Shown here: in pieces, positions 46,911 to 58,936 of the stretch | Layout of the letters: every line of letters starts with the position of its first letter | How positions within the stretch are numbered: position 1 is the stretch's first letter | Notes under the pieces: model-generated | Seen by the model: the letters and a program-made list of their open reading frames with translations, nothing else | What the model was told of the DNA's origin: nothing | Databases searched by the model: none | Position numbers and translations under genes: made by a program | Source: Hyparrhenia diplandra | Lineage: Eukaryota; Streptophyta; Magnoliopsida; Poales; Poaceae | DNA: 64,000 nt | NCBI GenBank assembly: GCA_015847255.1 | Contig: JADLZK010001920.1 | Span: forward strand, 62,001-126,000 | Direction: 5' to 3'

Positions 46911-49900
46911 GAAGAGGTGAAGGCGGCGCCACACATTAATTACAGTTGAAGCTGGTGGGGTGTGGCAACAAGGGCAATGTGGTTACTGCAGGTTAGTGTT
47001 TTTCATGTGTGGCAAATTTTCCATGAGGTTCAACTTTTCAATAAAATATATATAAAACATGCCATTCGGGGTGAGAATTTTAGGATTTGTAAGGAACCAA
47101 TCATTTGTTCCAATGCAAACAGTTTTATATATAAAAAAACAGTTGTAAAGGATTTCGATCCTCCAGTTGTTCCAAAGTTTTACTGGTAGACCTACAGTTG
47201 AGGTCTGCAGACGTGTCAGACTAAAATGAAAGTTACTGTCAGATGCATCGCCATCCATGTGCCCATGCCACGCATGCTGGCTGATGCAGTGGCATGGTGC
47301 TCTGCAGCGCGTCCCACTTTGGCATGACCATGCTGAGCTACAGTGTATATATAGCGCGCGAGCACCTTTGGATTCCTAACGCTAGTTTGAAATTTATCCT
47401 AGGGATTAGAGAGCACTAGAAGCGAGAGGTTGTTCTTCTTGAAACAGCAGCACTCGATCATCCTATTATATGTATGATAAAGTTTGCAAACATTCTCATA
47501 CTAGTGTTATGATACTATTTAATATATACTCCCTCAAACCCAAATTGTGAGACATTCTAAAAATCTTGAAGATTCAAAACATCTCAAGGCAATATGTATT
47601 TAATAAATATGTAATTCACGTATTTATTGAAAAGTTGAAGCTCGATCATGGACAGTACCATTACAATATGTATTCAATATATATGTACTTGTTGTGAAAT
47701 TTTATCCCAACCAGGCAAAACAGGATCCAAGATACTATCCCAAGACAACCTCATCAGTAATATAATACTAGAACCTCAGTAGGAGTAAGTAATAATTAGT
47801 TAATATACCTGACGGTTGGGCGGGTCCCACCCTAAGGCATTCCGGATTGCCGAAGTTCCAATGATGGTGTGGTAGTGTTTGCAGCTGCACTCCACTGTTT
47901 GTGTAGAGCTGGTACATTTGATTTGACCACTTTTTTTTTTTTTTGGTGTATGACCGGCCGATCGGGCAGAAATGTGACATCATGCATGATTACTGTTATG
48001 CATGGTTTTAATAAGCTTCATTTATGGGAATATAGTATGACAAGAGCATAGTCACCTCAGGTTGTCCACTGTGATTGAAGTTCTCGTTTAGGGCTTAGTT
48101 TAAGTACTAATGTATTCATCTCAATCCACGTAGTGCAGATGTACTATACCATGAAAAGATGGCAAACATGCTAAAAGCTCTAGCCCAAGAAAGATTCTCA
48201 GGCACTGCCACACATCTTCTGTTATCTTTTTTTTTTTGAAACTTCTGTTATATTTTTCATATCCCGTCTTTTTTTTTTTTTTATTTTAATCTTGGTGAAC
48301 TAAGACAAACCTCACTAATTACCATACTTACCACACTCACTAATTGTAGAAAAGAAGAGATTGCAATCTACCTAGAGGACGGTGCTAGTAGCCAACAACA
48401 CACGCTGCTGCAGTGCAGCACGCACAACACAAAGGCAGACCGGGGTCTCCTCTCCTGCGTGCGGGCCCAGTCAGGTCAAACCTGGGGGCCCACTGTCATT
48501 CTCCGGGCACGAGCTGGAGGCCAATGCGAATCCAATGCTACCTCTCCCACGTGGGCCCTCGCCGCTGACAGCAGTAAGTACTGTATAGTACTAATTTAGT
48601 TGGGCCTTGCTTATTGATACACTGACATGTGAGCCCCACAGGCCTCCGGGCCCATGCGTCAGGACGTGTGGTTGGGCACGCACGAGATGAGGTGGCGCCA
48701 CAGTGGACGGACTCACCCGGGCCCGCGCACCCGGAAGTTGCTAACCGCACCCAACCCGGCCGGGTTGCCCAAACCACGAACTCCTACAAACTCTAGGATG
48801 AAATTTCACATGAAGATCGTGTTTGAGGAAGCTACGATAGTTTTTAACGATATTAGTGAAAAAAAATATTTTAGTTTACTAATGTATAGCAATGACATGA
48901 TTTGTTTGCTAGAACCACCATAACATCTATGGGCTCGCTTGGTTAATTTCTACCAATTTTTTGCCCAACCAAAATCATGGTAGGCCAAAACTTAGATTTA
49001 CCAAATAAAAATTGCCATAGTTAGAGCAAAAATTATAGGTGTGCATTTGGTTGATATCTAAAATAAAGGCTTGTCAACTTTCTTTTTTCACATGTAGTTT
49101 AAGAACATTCTAGAGAGTTGCCAAAACTTTGGCATAAAAATTAGTGATGCCAATTCTTTGCCAATGAACCAATTGATGACCAAAATTTTGGCATGCCATG
49201 ATTTTGGTTTGGCAAGAATTGGACACCAACCAAGCAGCCCCACCAACTTAACGTTGCGCAAAATACAAAAAAAAAAACCTTTTTAGCAAAAAAAAAAAAA
49301 TAGCATTCATCTTTAACACCCCCTCAATTTCAAATTATAAGCCGCTCGGCTTTTCTAGCTACCGTGTCTCTACACACATATGTTTTACCATACATATCGA
49401 GAAATGTTTGTTTGGCTTACGCTTTGGAATGATGAAATGCAATAAGGCTAGTCACGAGTGGTGAATTTCATTGCGTTGTTTCCAAGATTTCCATGTCATA
49501 TGAAATGAAATGAAACTTGGATGAAACCCTACTCTCAATGGAGAGTTTCATTTTGTGGTTTCATAGGCATTTAATTTCATGACTCATGAGATAGTTTGTT
49601 TTTCGTGTCAAGAGAGTTTCATCTAAATAAAACTCATTTCTTTCTCTCTCCTCTTAAATACATGACCATGTAATCAAAAGTGCCTATATGGTAGCCTAAA
49701 TAATGCAAATGAAACTCCCATTGAGGCCGACCTAACAAACATCCATTTTAGCTTCAAAAAAAACACCGTCAATTTCTTTTCATGAGATTTCTCTTGGCTC
49801 TTTGATAATGTTTCAAAGAATATAACAGAAGTTACTCCTATAGAAGTGACAGATCACATTGCCACTTGATGACACATTGATACAAAGTTCCACATCAACC

Positions 49901-50060
49901 TATTCCACATGGCGGGGCTCCATGGTTTGGTTGGCCCCAAACTAGCAAGTGTCTTGTCAACAAGCCTGTTGGTTTGTTGCATTGCATCACATCCCATGTG
50001 GCAGTGACACTCTAGTTAACAGTTTACTAGTAGTGTTTATAACTTGACGGTTAAAAAAAC

Positions 50061-50343
50061 GGCCCTGTTTAGAGCACCAAATTCCTCCCCAAATTCCACT
50101 ATGCAAAAAGAAGATTCTCCATCACATCACAATGCCGGCACATGTATCGAAAGACTAAATGTAGGTAAAAAAAAATAAACTAATTGCACAGTTTAGATGT
50201 ATGTTATGAGGCGATTTTTTTGAGTCTAGTTACGCCATGGTAGGATAATATTTACCACTAACAAACGAAACGTGTTCTAATGTCATATGTGACGTCTTCT
50301 GAAGAAATTTTTGGCACCAAATTTTGGTGATCTAAACACACCC
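50061..50343. mobile_element. Grass MITE with CTGTTTAGA-type end
   Basis: Starts 'ggccctgtttagagcacc' and ends 'ttttggtgatctaaacacac', giving an imperfect inverted end. It shares internal sequence with the inverted copy at 42670-42940. It lies about 0.7 kb upstream of the neprosin-domain gene. Confidence 0.7.
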
Positions 50344-51003
50344 AACATTGAAAACGCTGCAGAAAATGTCACGAGAGTACTTTTTCCAAAGCACCCGTGC
50401 CCTATCTCCTTCAAACTGGTCCTTACCTTCACACCCGGCCCCACAGGTCAGCGTCACGGCCTCGCACCCGTCCCAAGTCCACGCTGTGTGCGCCTAATAA
50501 TTAACGAATCATGGAGCACGGGAGGAGAGATCAGGGGCAGTTTCGTCAATTCCATCCAATCCAAAACAAAAGCTCGGAAACGGCAAAAGCCATGGCGAGT
50601 AGCAGCGCAGTGGCAGAGCCTGCAGGCCGACCAGTCTCCTCCGTCCGCCCGCTTCCCACCGAGCTCAGCTCACCTCACACTGCACACTCCCACAGTCCCA
50701 CTACCACTAGGCCTCTCCCTGCAGCTTCACGGGAGGGAAGCGAGGCTCCCCCCTGCCCCCCTGCATTCTTCCCGTATTCGCGGACCGGTCCTCGCCGCCG
50801 AAGGAGCGGGGCGGTTCTGCGTGGGGGAAGTGTGTTCCTTCGATTTCGGAGAGAGAGGAGGGGGGCGAGTGGAAAAGAAGAGAGAGGCGTTGCTCTTGCT
50901 CCCCTATCTTGCTGCCTGACTGAGGTAGTGAGCTGAGCTGAGCGGTGGAACTGTGGAAGCTCGCTCGCTCGCACATCTAGCGGCGGTGTGGCCGGCGAGG
51001 CGC

Positions 51004-53754
51004 ATGGCGAGGGCGGCGCGCGGTGGCGCCGCTCTGTGGGTGCTGCTGCTGGCGGCGGCGGTGGCGGTGGCGGTGGAGGCCAGGTCGCCGGCGGGGAGGA
51101 GAGTGCATCGGCACCTCAAGCGCCTCAACAAGCCGGCCGTCAAGAGCATCGAGGTGGGTTCTTGCTCGCTCTTGCTCCCCCGTCCGTCAGTCCGTGGGAT
51201 TCCAAATGACTGATCTTTCGTCTCACTGTTCTGTCGAGCTTTGTGAACAAACTGTTCCCAACTGTTGGCTTGTTCAAATTCAGGCTTCTTTGCAGCTACT
51301 ACTAGATGGATGCACTGGTTGGGTTGGGTGTCCTGGTCCTGGTCTGTTCTTGGGGTTGTTAGATTTTTTATTTTTGATACTTCAGTTTCGTTCTGTTGGT
51401 AGGATTGGATGAAGTTTCAGTGACAAGTTGCCTTCTCATTATTCGACAATGAAACAAGAAAGCTACTTTTGTCTGATTCTTTTGGGCTTTCCTCGCTGGT
51501 AAATTTTCGCTGTCGCTTTGGAAAATTATTATTTCAAAAGGTGTCACCTTTTGGAGCTAGACGACTATGCAAATTGGAGCAAACCAGAGTAAGAAACACA
51601 AAGATGAATGGGTCTTTCTTGGATACAGGCTGGCTCTTGCAAAAGTTATCCCCTCACGGTGAAAAGGGGCAAAGCCATGCCTTTCTGAACATTTTGCTCC
51701 CAGCTCTGGTTTCAGTAATTTTCTGAGCTTAATGAATGTGCTGAGTTCCACAATGTCAGCTTAATACTGCATATTTGTTATTTTTTTTTAAGATTTGCAA
51801 TCTTGGAGTTTCCTTTTGAATGAAGTTGACATTGTGAAAAACCAAAAGAATGTCTGTTTTTTTTTTGAAGTTTCAAAAGAATGTCTGTTTTTTTTTTGAA
51901 GTTTCAAAAGAATGTCTGTCACATGAGCATTGCTCTTAGGAGAACAGTACCTTTCTATTTGACACTGATACAAGTCTCTTACTGTTCAGAGCCCAGATGG
52001 AGACATCATCGACTGCGTGCATATCTCCCACCAACCAGCCTTTGATCATCCTCTGCTCAAGAACCACACAATACAGGTGAGCCAATCAGCTCTCAAATCT
52101 TCTTAGGGATGGGATCAGAACAAGCCTATATAAATGTTTTGTCTGTGCACCTACCATTCTAAATCTCCCTGCAACCGCTATCATTTCAGTTCAGGCCGGC
52201 GTACCACCCTGAAGGTCTATACGATGATGCCAAGAGCAGCATAGGCTCAAACAATGCCGGTGAGAAGCCGATGCTCCAGATGTGGCATCGGAATGGCAGG
52301 TGTCCGGAGGGCACGGTCCCGATCAGGAGAACCAAGAAGGATGACCTTCTCCGAGCCAGCTCGATTAGGCGGTATGGCAGGAAGCGGCACACTGCTCCGA
52401 ACCCGCTGTCTGTTGATCCTAACATGCTCAGTGAGGGTGGCCACCAAGTACGTCCACATGGTTTGTCTTGCTGAAAGTGAAGAGCTTGGTACATACATTG
52501 ATGTGTTGTGATTACTGAACTGTTGCTGTTGTGGAATGCAGCACGCCATAGCGTACGTCGAGGGTGATAAGTACTATGGTGCAAAGGCCACCATTAATGT
52601 GTGGGAGCCCAAGATTCAGCAGGCTAACGAATTTAGCCTGTCCCAGCTCTGGATCTTGGGGGGTTCATTTGGGGAGGATCTCAACAGCATAGAGGCTGGC
52701 TGGCAGGTATACTGTAAAGCTGAGTTTATGAGTTCAGTTTGTTCATAGATACCGTACTTGTGTCAAGTAAATGCTGACCATGTCTATCATTTATGTGATG
52801 TTTGGTTCATTAGGTTAGCCCTGACCTCTATGGAGACAACAACACGAGATTGTTCACATACTGGACTGTAAGTATCACAAGTTCAGTTTCTCTTGCTCAT
52901 ATTATTAATGTGTTTCAGTACCTGATTAGCAGACATTCTGCCATTGAAAGCATCAACTTAATGACTGCTTCGTTGTTGTGCTACTGTCTATTTTGCAGAG
53001 TGATGCATACCAGGCCACAGGGTGCTACAACATGTTGTGCTCTGGTTTCATTCAGATCAACAGCGAGATCGCCATGGGGGCTAGCATTTTCCCCATCTCG
53101 AACTACGCAGGCTCCCAATATGATATCAGCATCCTGATCTGGAAGGTTAGCATTTAGCGAATAAAGCACTCATTATGCCTCACCACATTAGTGCCTTCAG
53201 AATCAGCACACTGAACCCATGGCCAGAGAATCTATGCCCACTTGGTACAAAATTCTCCTGCCCATGCTCAGTCTTTCAAAGTGGTTTCCTCCAAACCACA
53301 TGCACTGCATAGTTAAATCCCCACCTTTTTTAATCAATATCCAAGGATTCTGATTTGTGTGCCCTGTTATGATCAGGACCCCAAGGAAGGCAACTGGTGG
53401 ATGCAGTTTGGCAAGGAATACGTCCTCGGCTACTGGCCATCCTTCCTCTTCTCCTACCTGGCCGACAGCGCATCGATGATCGAGTGGGGCGGGGAAGTGG
53501 TGAACTCGGAGCCCGACGGCACGCACACGTCGACACAGATGGGCAGCGGGCACTTCCCGGAGGAAGGGTTCGGCAAGGCGAGCTACTTCAAGAACATTCA
53601 GGTGGTGGACAGCAGCAACCAGCTGAGCGCCCCCAAGGGCGTGGGCACCTTCACCGAGCAGTCCAACTGCTACGACGTGCAGAACGGCAACAATGGTGAC
53701 TGGGGCAGCTACTTCTACTACGGCGGCCCCGGCAAGAACTCGAATTGCCCGTGA
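51004..53754 (+). CDS. Neprosin-domain secreted protein (DUF239 family), 412 residues, 7 exons
   Basis: Exons: 51004-51153, 51990-52076, 52190-52447, 52542-52706, 52814-52867, 52999-53145, 53377-53754. All introns are GT-AG and the 1239-nt frame is unbroken. Residues 1 to about 28 form a hydrophobic signal peptide (ALWVLLLAAAVAVAVEA), so the protein should enter the secretory pathway. Residues about 40-165 match the neprosin activation peptide (KSIESPDGDIIDCVHISHQP, FRPAYHPEG). Residues about 166-412 are the neprosin domain, with ANEFSLSQLWILGGSFGED, YWTSDAYQATGCYNMLCSGF and IEWGGEVVNSEPDGTHTST. Neprosins are glutamic peptidases that cleave after proline; E195 in EFSLSQLW and E323 or E327 in EWGGEV are my candidates for the catalytic pair, from memory of the family. 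Whether this paralogue is active is unknown. Start chosen at the ATG before the signal peptide. Confidence 0.95.
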
Positions 53755-54473
53755 CTGCTAGCTGCTTCTAGTGTGTAGTGTGAAGTGCTGTGACCATGAA
53801 CAGAAATGTAACCAAGCATTCAGTCTGCATCTCCTTGTTCAGTTCTAGGTAGTAGTGTGTAACATGTGCATGTGCTCTCTCTAGACACCGTAGTGTTTTT
53901 TTCTTCTTTTTGTTGTTGTATTTTCTTCTTCATTTGCCATGTAAAGTTTCTGAAGAGAAGAAGCATGGCTTGAGGTTGCGGTGGTGGTGGTTGGGCTGGT
54001 CAGTGGTGACCTTGGTGTTGTGATGAGAAATTCAGACGATGTGATGGGATTTTTGCATGTCTGCTTGTTGGTCACCTTCGCCAGTTGTTTTGAAACTGTG
54101 CTATAGCAGCTTATTGGCTGCTGGGTGATGGTAATGATATTGAGCTTATTGGTTATTGCATTCAGTGCTCTACTGCTCTGCATCAGCATCATTCTCTCCT
54201 ATCTCAGTCTTCCTGGAAGGGCATGAGCACCATCCAAAGCAGGATTATGTGTGATCTCAAATTTATATAATTATATTCTGAAGATCAGCTCTCAATTTAG
54301 ACAGAAAATAGAAAAAGATGTCTGGTTACTGGATACAGCTTTGATTGGCTCACAATATGTCAATCAAAGCAAACAGTTAGGCTAGTATATTAGAGGTAAA
54401 AGAAACTTCAAATCCAGGGATCACAATCCTCATTTCTTTTCTAGTTATGTGACATTGCATCATCATCATCAAA
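53755..54473. other. 3' UTR of the neprosin gene and spacer
   Basis: Likely 3' UTR for the first few hundred bases, then AT-rich spacer. No other feature is seen. Confidence 0.5.
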
Positions 54474-54589
54474 TCATCCAAAGCAGTCTTGCAATATGGT
54501 GATCATAAAATCCAGGGTTCTGATCCTGGGCCTCCTCAAGCTCACTAGGATGAGACATGCTGAAGGTAACAAGCCTGTTCTCTCCATCC

Positions 54590-54839
54590 AATCACACATC
54601 AGTTTGGCCTCCTTTGCAATACCCACCATTGCAGCAGCAGAAGCAAAATTGATGTTCGCAAGGCCACACTGCTTTGCTGGATCATTAGGCTTAGCGCCAT
54701 GCTTCAGCAGCTCACGCATCAGGTCAGCCTCCTCCTCTGTGATACACACAAAAGCAATGATGGAAGGAACAGCAAATTTGTCCCCTGTAGTGCTGAAGAG
54801 TGACTCCTTGATGATAATGCAACTTTGAATGAAATTGTG
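54590..54839 (-). pseudogene. Orphan exon-like fragment, unknown protein
   Basis: On the minus strand an uninterrupted frame from 54839 reads KESLFSTTGDKFAVPSIIAF, then ITEEEADLMRELLKHGAKPN and NINFASAAAMVGIAKEAKLM, ending around 54590 before low-complexity text and a stop at 54474. The composition and block structure look like a real protein exon, with ankyrin-like character (ELLKHGAKPN...). I do not recognise the family. No partner exons are visible in the surroundings, so it is probably a fragment left by duplication or transposon capture. Confidence 0.4.
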
Positions 54840-55399
54840 TTACCCGATCACCCACACATAGGCTCGGTTCAGCAAGGTGTTCGGGTTCGAGTTCTCAACT
54901 TGCACTAGTCCACGGCAATACAGAAGTGCCAAAACTGGCTGTCCCCGTGTTGGGCCAGCAAACATTCAGATTCAGGCCCATTCAGGACCGATGAAACGAG
55001 GATTGGGTGGGCTTCTTCGTTGCCGCTTCGGCCCACAGCGCCAGACTGCCCCTTCCTGATGACTTGGCCGCCGTCTTGAGCTGCAGCATTCTTGTTTAAA
55101 ATCAATCTTGTTCCCAGCAGCAGCAAAAGAAGACTTTCGACTGTACGTCAAACATCAGAAAATCTGCCCCCATCTCCAGCTGTAGCTGCAACTCAGCATG
55201 GTTGTTTTGCTCGGTAAGATCATATCCACTTTCGACATCATATATCCTGCTTTTCCAACGCAGACGCAAGTTGCTCCTCCTTGTTCAGACAAATATCAGC
55301 AAGAGGAGCTATTCTGCTAACCGTCGCAAACAATGCTGCTTCTCCACAAGCCCGAGGCCGTCGAAACGCCCGGCACAATCCTGCTCAGTGCCCAGCCCA

Positions 55400-56300
55400 G
55401 GGCACAATAGCGACCATTTTGTAGCCGAGCAGCGGGCAAAAGTAGCCTGCACGTAAAAAGAGCCTAAGGATCTTCATGACCAGGCTGGACACTGAATTTA
55501 GATTTTTTTTTTTCCTCAAAAAAAAAAAAAAAAACTGAATAATTAAGAACATCTTATATAATTTTGGAGAACAAGCGGCCCAGTTTAGAGAACTGAGTGC
55601 TTGCACTGATGGGAGTGGTGTGTCGTGTGTATAGGAGAAATGTATGTGTCAAGTAACAACATGATGTATTGCTTGGAGTGCGTGCTAAAATTAATATGGG
55701 AAGTTCTTCAATGAAAGTAAAAAAAAAAAAAGGCCAGTCGAGTTCAAACTACGACTGAGCTACACATGGATTTGTGTGTTGGTATTTGACTGGAACCAAC
55801 CTTAGGGATTCGGATAGACATCCTACCAACTGATATGATACGAGAGGGGGGAAATTGAGCAAGAAATCAATCAGGTCGTAGAGGAAGGTGAATAGTAAGT
55901 AATGTTGGATAGAGCTGGCCAGGGTGGCGTAGCCCATCTCAGCCCAGCGCGGCAGGGCCTAATGGCGACGTGGCCCATCAGGAGGAGGCCATGTTGACAC
56001 AATTGCCATGTGTGCTCGGGGCCCAGGGCTAGCAGCAGCAAAAGTAGCCCGCACGTGAAAACGGCCCAGGGATCTTCAGTTTATTTTTTTTGATGACAAG
56101 CTGGCATTATAATTATAAGATTATTATTAAGAACATTTTATAGACGGCTCCAAATTTACAGAACTGAATGCTTGCACTTTTTTTTTTTTTCCTTGAACAA
56201 CACAGAAGAGTTGCGTGTCATTTCATTTAGCTAGGAAAGATGAGTGCCTGGGTACTGATAGGTGGTGTGTAGTGTATAGGAGAAAGTAGTATGCCAAGCC
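55400..56300. repeat. Diverged tandem duplication, two ~280-bp blocks
   Basis: Blocks at about 55430-55680 and 56030-56300 share, in order, 'gcaaaagtagcc' with 'gcacgt', 'ggatcttca', 'attaagaacat', 'gcttgcact' and 'gtataggagaaa'. They are in the same orientation about 610 bp apart. Both contain poly-T or poly-A tracts between the matching parts. Non-coding. Confidence 0.7.
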
Positions 56301-57955
56301 TAATGATATTCCGACGAGCCAAGAGTCATTATTACGCTGATGATAAGGGTCAGAGCTCAAATCTAGCGAATCAGGCCTCTCCATCGATCATAAGTGAAGC
56401 CTAAAAGAACAACATTTTAGCACGTGTGGATCATTTTACTGAATAGCTGACCAGAGAACCTCCCTCACATGAAAAATAACAGTTAGACCTTTTGCTAATT
56501 AATTTCCGAATTAGTTCTTGACACAGTCCATAGTCAGGTTTCTCGAATACACATGTTATTTTAACAATGAGTACATCTGTCACACTCAGCAAAAAAATTC
56601 ATAAACCGACGCATCATGGCTGAATATTTAATTATTAAATAGCTTTATTAAGTATTTCTATTAATTAAATTAGAATTAAGTATTTGAGACTAATGGGGAC
56701 AGACTGTTCGTGTTAATCAGAAAAAGAATAATTTAGGGTTTACCCTACCTGCTCCTGTGTTCCACCGCCGCCGCCTCTCTCGCGCCACGCCGCTAGTCGC
56801 CTCCCTTGCACCACGCCCGCACGGCGTTGCCGCCCGTGCTGCCCGCGCCGCGCCCTTCAAGCCCTACGTCACGCCCCTCTTCATCCTCTCACATTGACCG
56901 GTCTGACGAGCTATGACAGATTGGTATGCGGAGACCAGGTATTCCTATGGCCTCAGATTGGAGCAAGCAAGTCCTATAACTCCAAAGATAGGAGTGCAAA
57001 ACTATCACACCATCTATCCATCCACAAACATCATGTAATGCTCGGTCGTTGATCTTTGGTGCTATGGATCAGGTGGGCAACATCGAGTTATTTCCTAATT
57101 TCTCATATTCCCATCATTACACTCTATAATTTCACATTTTTGCTTTCTCAGTTCTCATTCACTATCTTCTGTCAATATATGCTTCTGTGCTCGTATACTG
57201 GCATCAACAGCAAGAAGATAGTTCATATATATATGCAGTTAATAGGAGGTACTACTCTCACAGTACTGAGATACATGCCATTCAAGAAATTCTAGGACAT
57301 AATATTATGGGGCAAACCAAATAATAACCTTCTCTTAATTGTATGGAGATATTATGATTGTCCCATTTAAGTTCGTGGTAGACATCGGTGGTAGGTGTGC
57401 ACATGAATACTACCTTTTATATTCGAGGAAGAGCAAGCACATACCATATTGTACACGATAATAATGAGCAGCAGTAACAATCACATGTATATATGTATAT
57501 GAGGCTTAGGGGGCCGGTGCCACAGACTATAAATTAGATACTACTACTTAGTATAGCAGAAAGATGGAATGCAAAACAAGCATAAATCTCCCTCACCCTG
57601 ATCCGATCCAGTCGAGGTAGCTTGCTAGGAGCACAATCAATTGTAGGAATAGAAGGCTTCAGGAAGTAGATTTTCATATGAAGGCGACAGCTCTGCTTTG
57701 GCGTGTGTGGGTTGCTGCTCAAGTGGTCGTGAGTTATTTGACGGAGCACGGACTCAAGGGCACGCCACATGCAGAGTGAAACGGAGGATGGGCGCCCACG
57801 AGTCCGTGCGGCACCGATGCAACATGCATACACCTGCACCACAGCCTCTTTTGCCACCACAAGCGGGTCAAGGGGTCCACGTCGCACAACTTTGGCTGAA
57901 GTGAGAGCCAGGCAGCCAAAAGTCGGGTACAAGATTGACAACTGTTAGAAAGAAA
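56301..57955. other. No gene seen
   Basis: AT-rich sequence with one GC-rich patch (56750-56890). A minus-strand open stretch of 135 codons (57941-57534) has no recognisable domain and no gene context, so I do not call it. Confidence 0.4.
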
Positions 57956-57959
57956 ATAC

Positions 57960-58310
57960 ATTAGCGAGAACCGTTGACAATAATGTAGGATTAAATCCAT
58001 AATATAGATCATGACAATCTTCATACAGGGATCTATTTTCAACATCCACTTAGTGATTATGGCACAAGCAGCAGCCTTGTCCCTAGCGGCAAGGATGGCT
58101 CCTTTGTTGAATTTGGATCTTATAATAGACAATCAGAACCTGATAACTTAGCTCAACGAAACAAGTCAAAAAACTATACGAGACTGGAGATGAAACCTAT
58201 CACATAGGGCTTGTTCAATTCCAATAGAGGAAAGCAGTACATGATCTTGAAGATTCCCACTGCACACTCTCTATCTAGGCAGGCTTATTCCTCTTAATTC
58301 AAGCTTTTGT
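57960..58310 (+). pseudogene. LINE RNase H-like remnant
   Basis: Near 58050 the plus strand reads QAAALSLAARMAPLLNLDLI followed by IDNQNL. This resembles the RVT_3 RNase H tail of grass L1-type LINEs (alpha helix, then a 'TDNQ' strand). Further matches to the end of that domain are vague (QYMILKIPTAH), and a stop interrupts them. It lies just upstream of the copia LTR. Confidence 0.4.
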
Positions 58311-58413
58311 CAAACAGTTTGTGCACTCTCTCTAGCTACGCAGGCACAGGCATGAGTTTTGCTCTGATATGCTCTGTTTGGCAACAAGAAAACAGGTTAG
58401 CCGCGTAGGAGAT

Positions 58414-58819
58414 TGTTAGATAATCTGTTGCGTTTGAAGGTAATCTTTCATTCTAGTTAGTTAGCATTGGAGTTAGTTGGAGGGAGATATGATCGGTGAC
58501 ATGCCTGATCGTATACTACCCGGAGTCATAGTTGAACGCGTCGTGAAGTGCCCGGCGCATGAGGCGTGACCGCCACGGAGAATGGCGGCGCGCACCGCTC
58601 GGCACGGCGCGGGAGTCAGTAACGATCGAAGTCTATAAATAAAGAAGTCAAGGGTCGTAACAAGCTGCGAGATTTGCAACAACATATCGTTGTTCTCTTG
58701 TACATTGTTCATCTTCCAGTTTTACATCTACTCGCCGGGGTTCGTGGTCACCACAACGCCGTTCGTCGTCGACGTTCCAGCGCACGTTCCGGCGTGAACT
58801 CGACGTTCTCGTTCCAACA
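58414..58819 (+). repeat. 5' LTR of the copia element
   Basis: 406 bp with TG...CA ends and a tRNA-Met-like primer-binding site just downstream. A TATA box 'tataaata' lies at 58633-58640, fitting the LTR promoter. The partner LTR is absent, so the upstream limit rests on the TG end and motif spacing. Confidence 0.7.
58633..58640 (+). promoter_or_regulatory. TATA box in the copia LTR
   Basis: 'tataaata' is located in the central part of the LTR, about 190 bases before its end, as expected for the U3/R promoter. Confidence 0.55.
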
Positions 58820-58936
58820 AGTGGTATCGGAGCCGAGGGAGACGCGTTCGGTGGCGGTGAGAGGTGGTAGAAGAGATAGGTCAAGACCGTTTATCTCGTC
58901 GGAGAAGAAGGAGTCCAGAACGAATCTGTGGTCACC

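Larger units (their letters stand above)
42270..50300. other. 8-kb gene-free region
   Basis: I scanned both strands for exons with splice signals, tRNA-like folds and the mature sequences of common plant microRNAs that I remember, and found none. It includes two MITE copies at its ends (listed), a (CA)n tract near 44306-44322, an LTR/TRIM-like trace near 46750, and GC-rich text at 48380-48790 that could be an orphan promoter or CpG-like patch. A 'tatatatag' word at 47348-47356 has no associated gene. Confidence 0.45.

Noticed and set aside
50311..50936. Plus-strand frames of 141-202 codons upstream of the neprosin gene
   Set aside because: They cover a MITE end and the GC-rich promoter/5' leader, with no domain and no phase-compatible splice into the neprosin exons.
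57534..57941. Minus-strand 135-codon frame
   Set aside because: No recognisable domain; it lies in repeat-rich spacer upstream of a LINE remnant.
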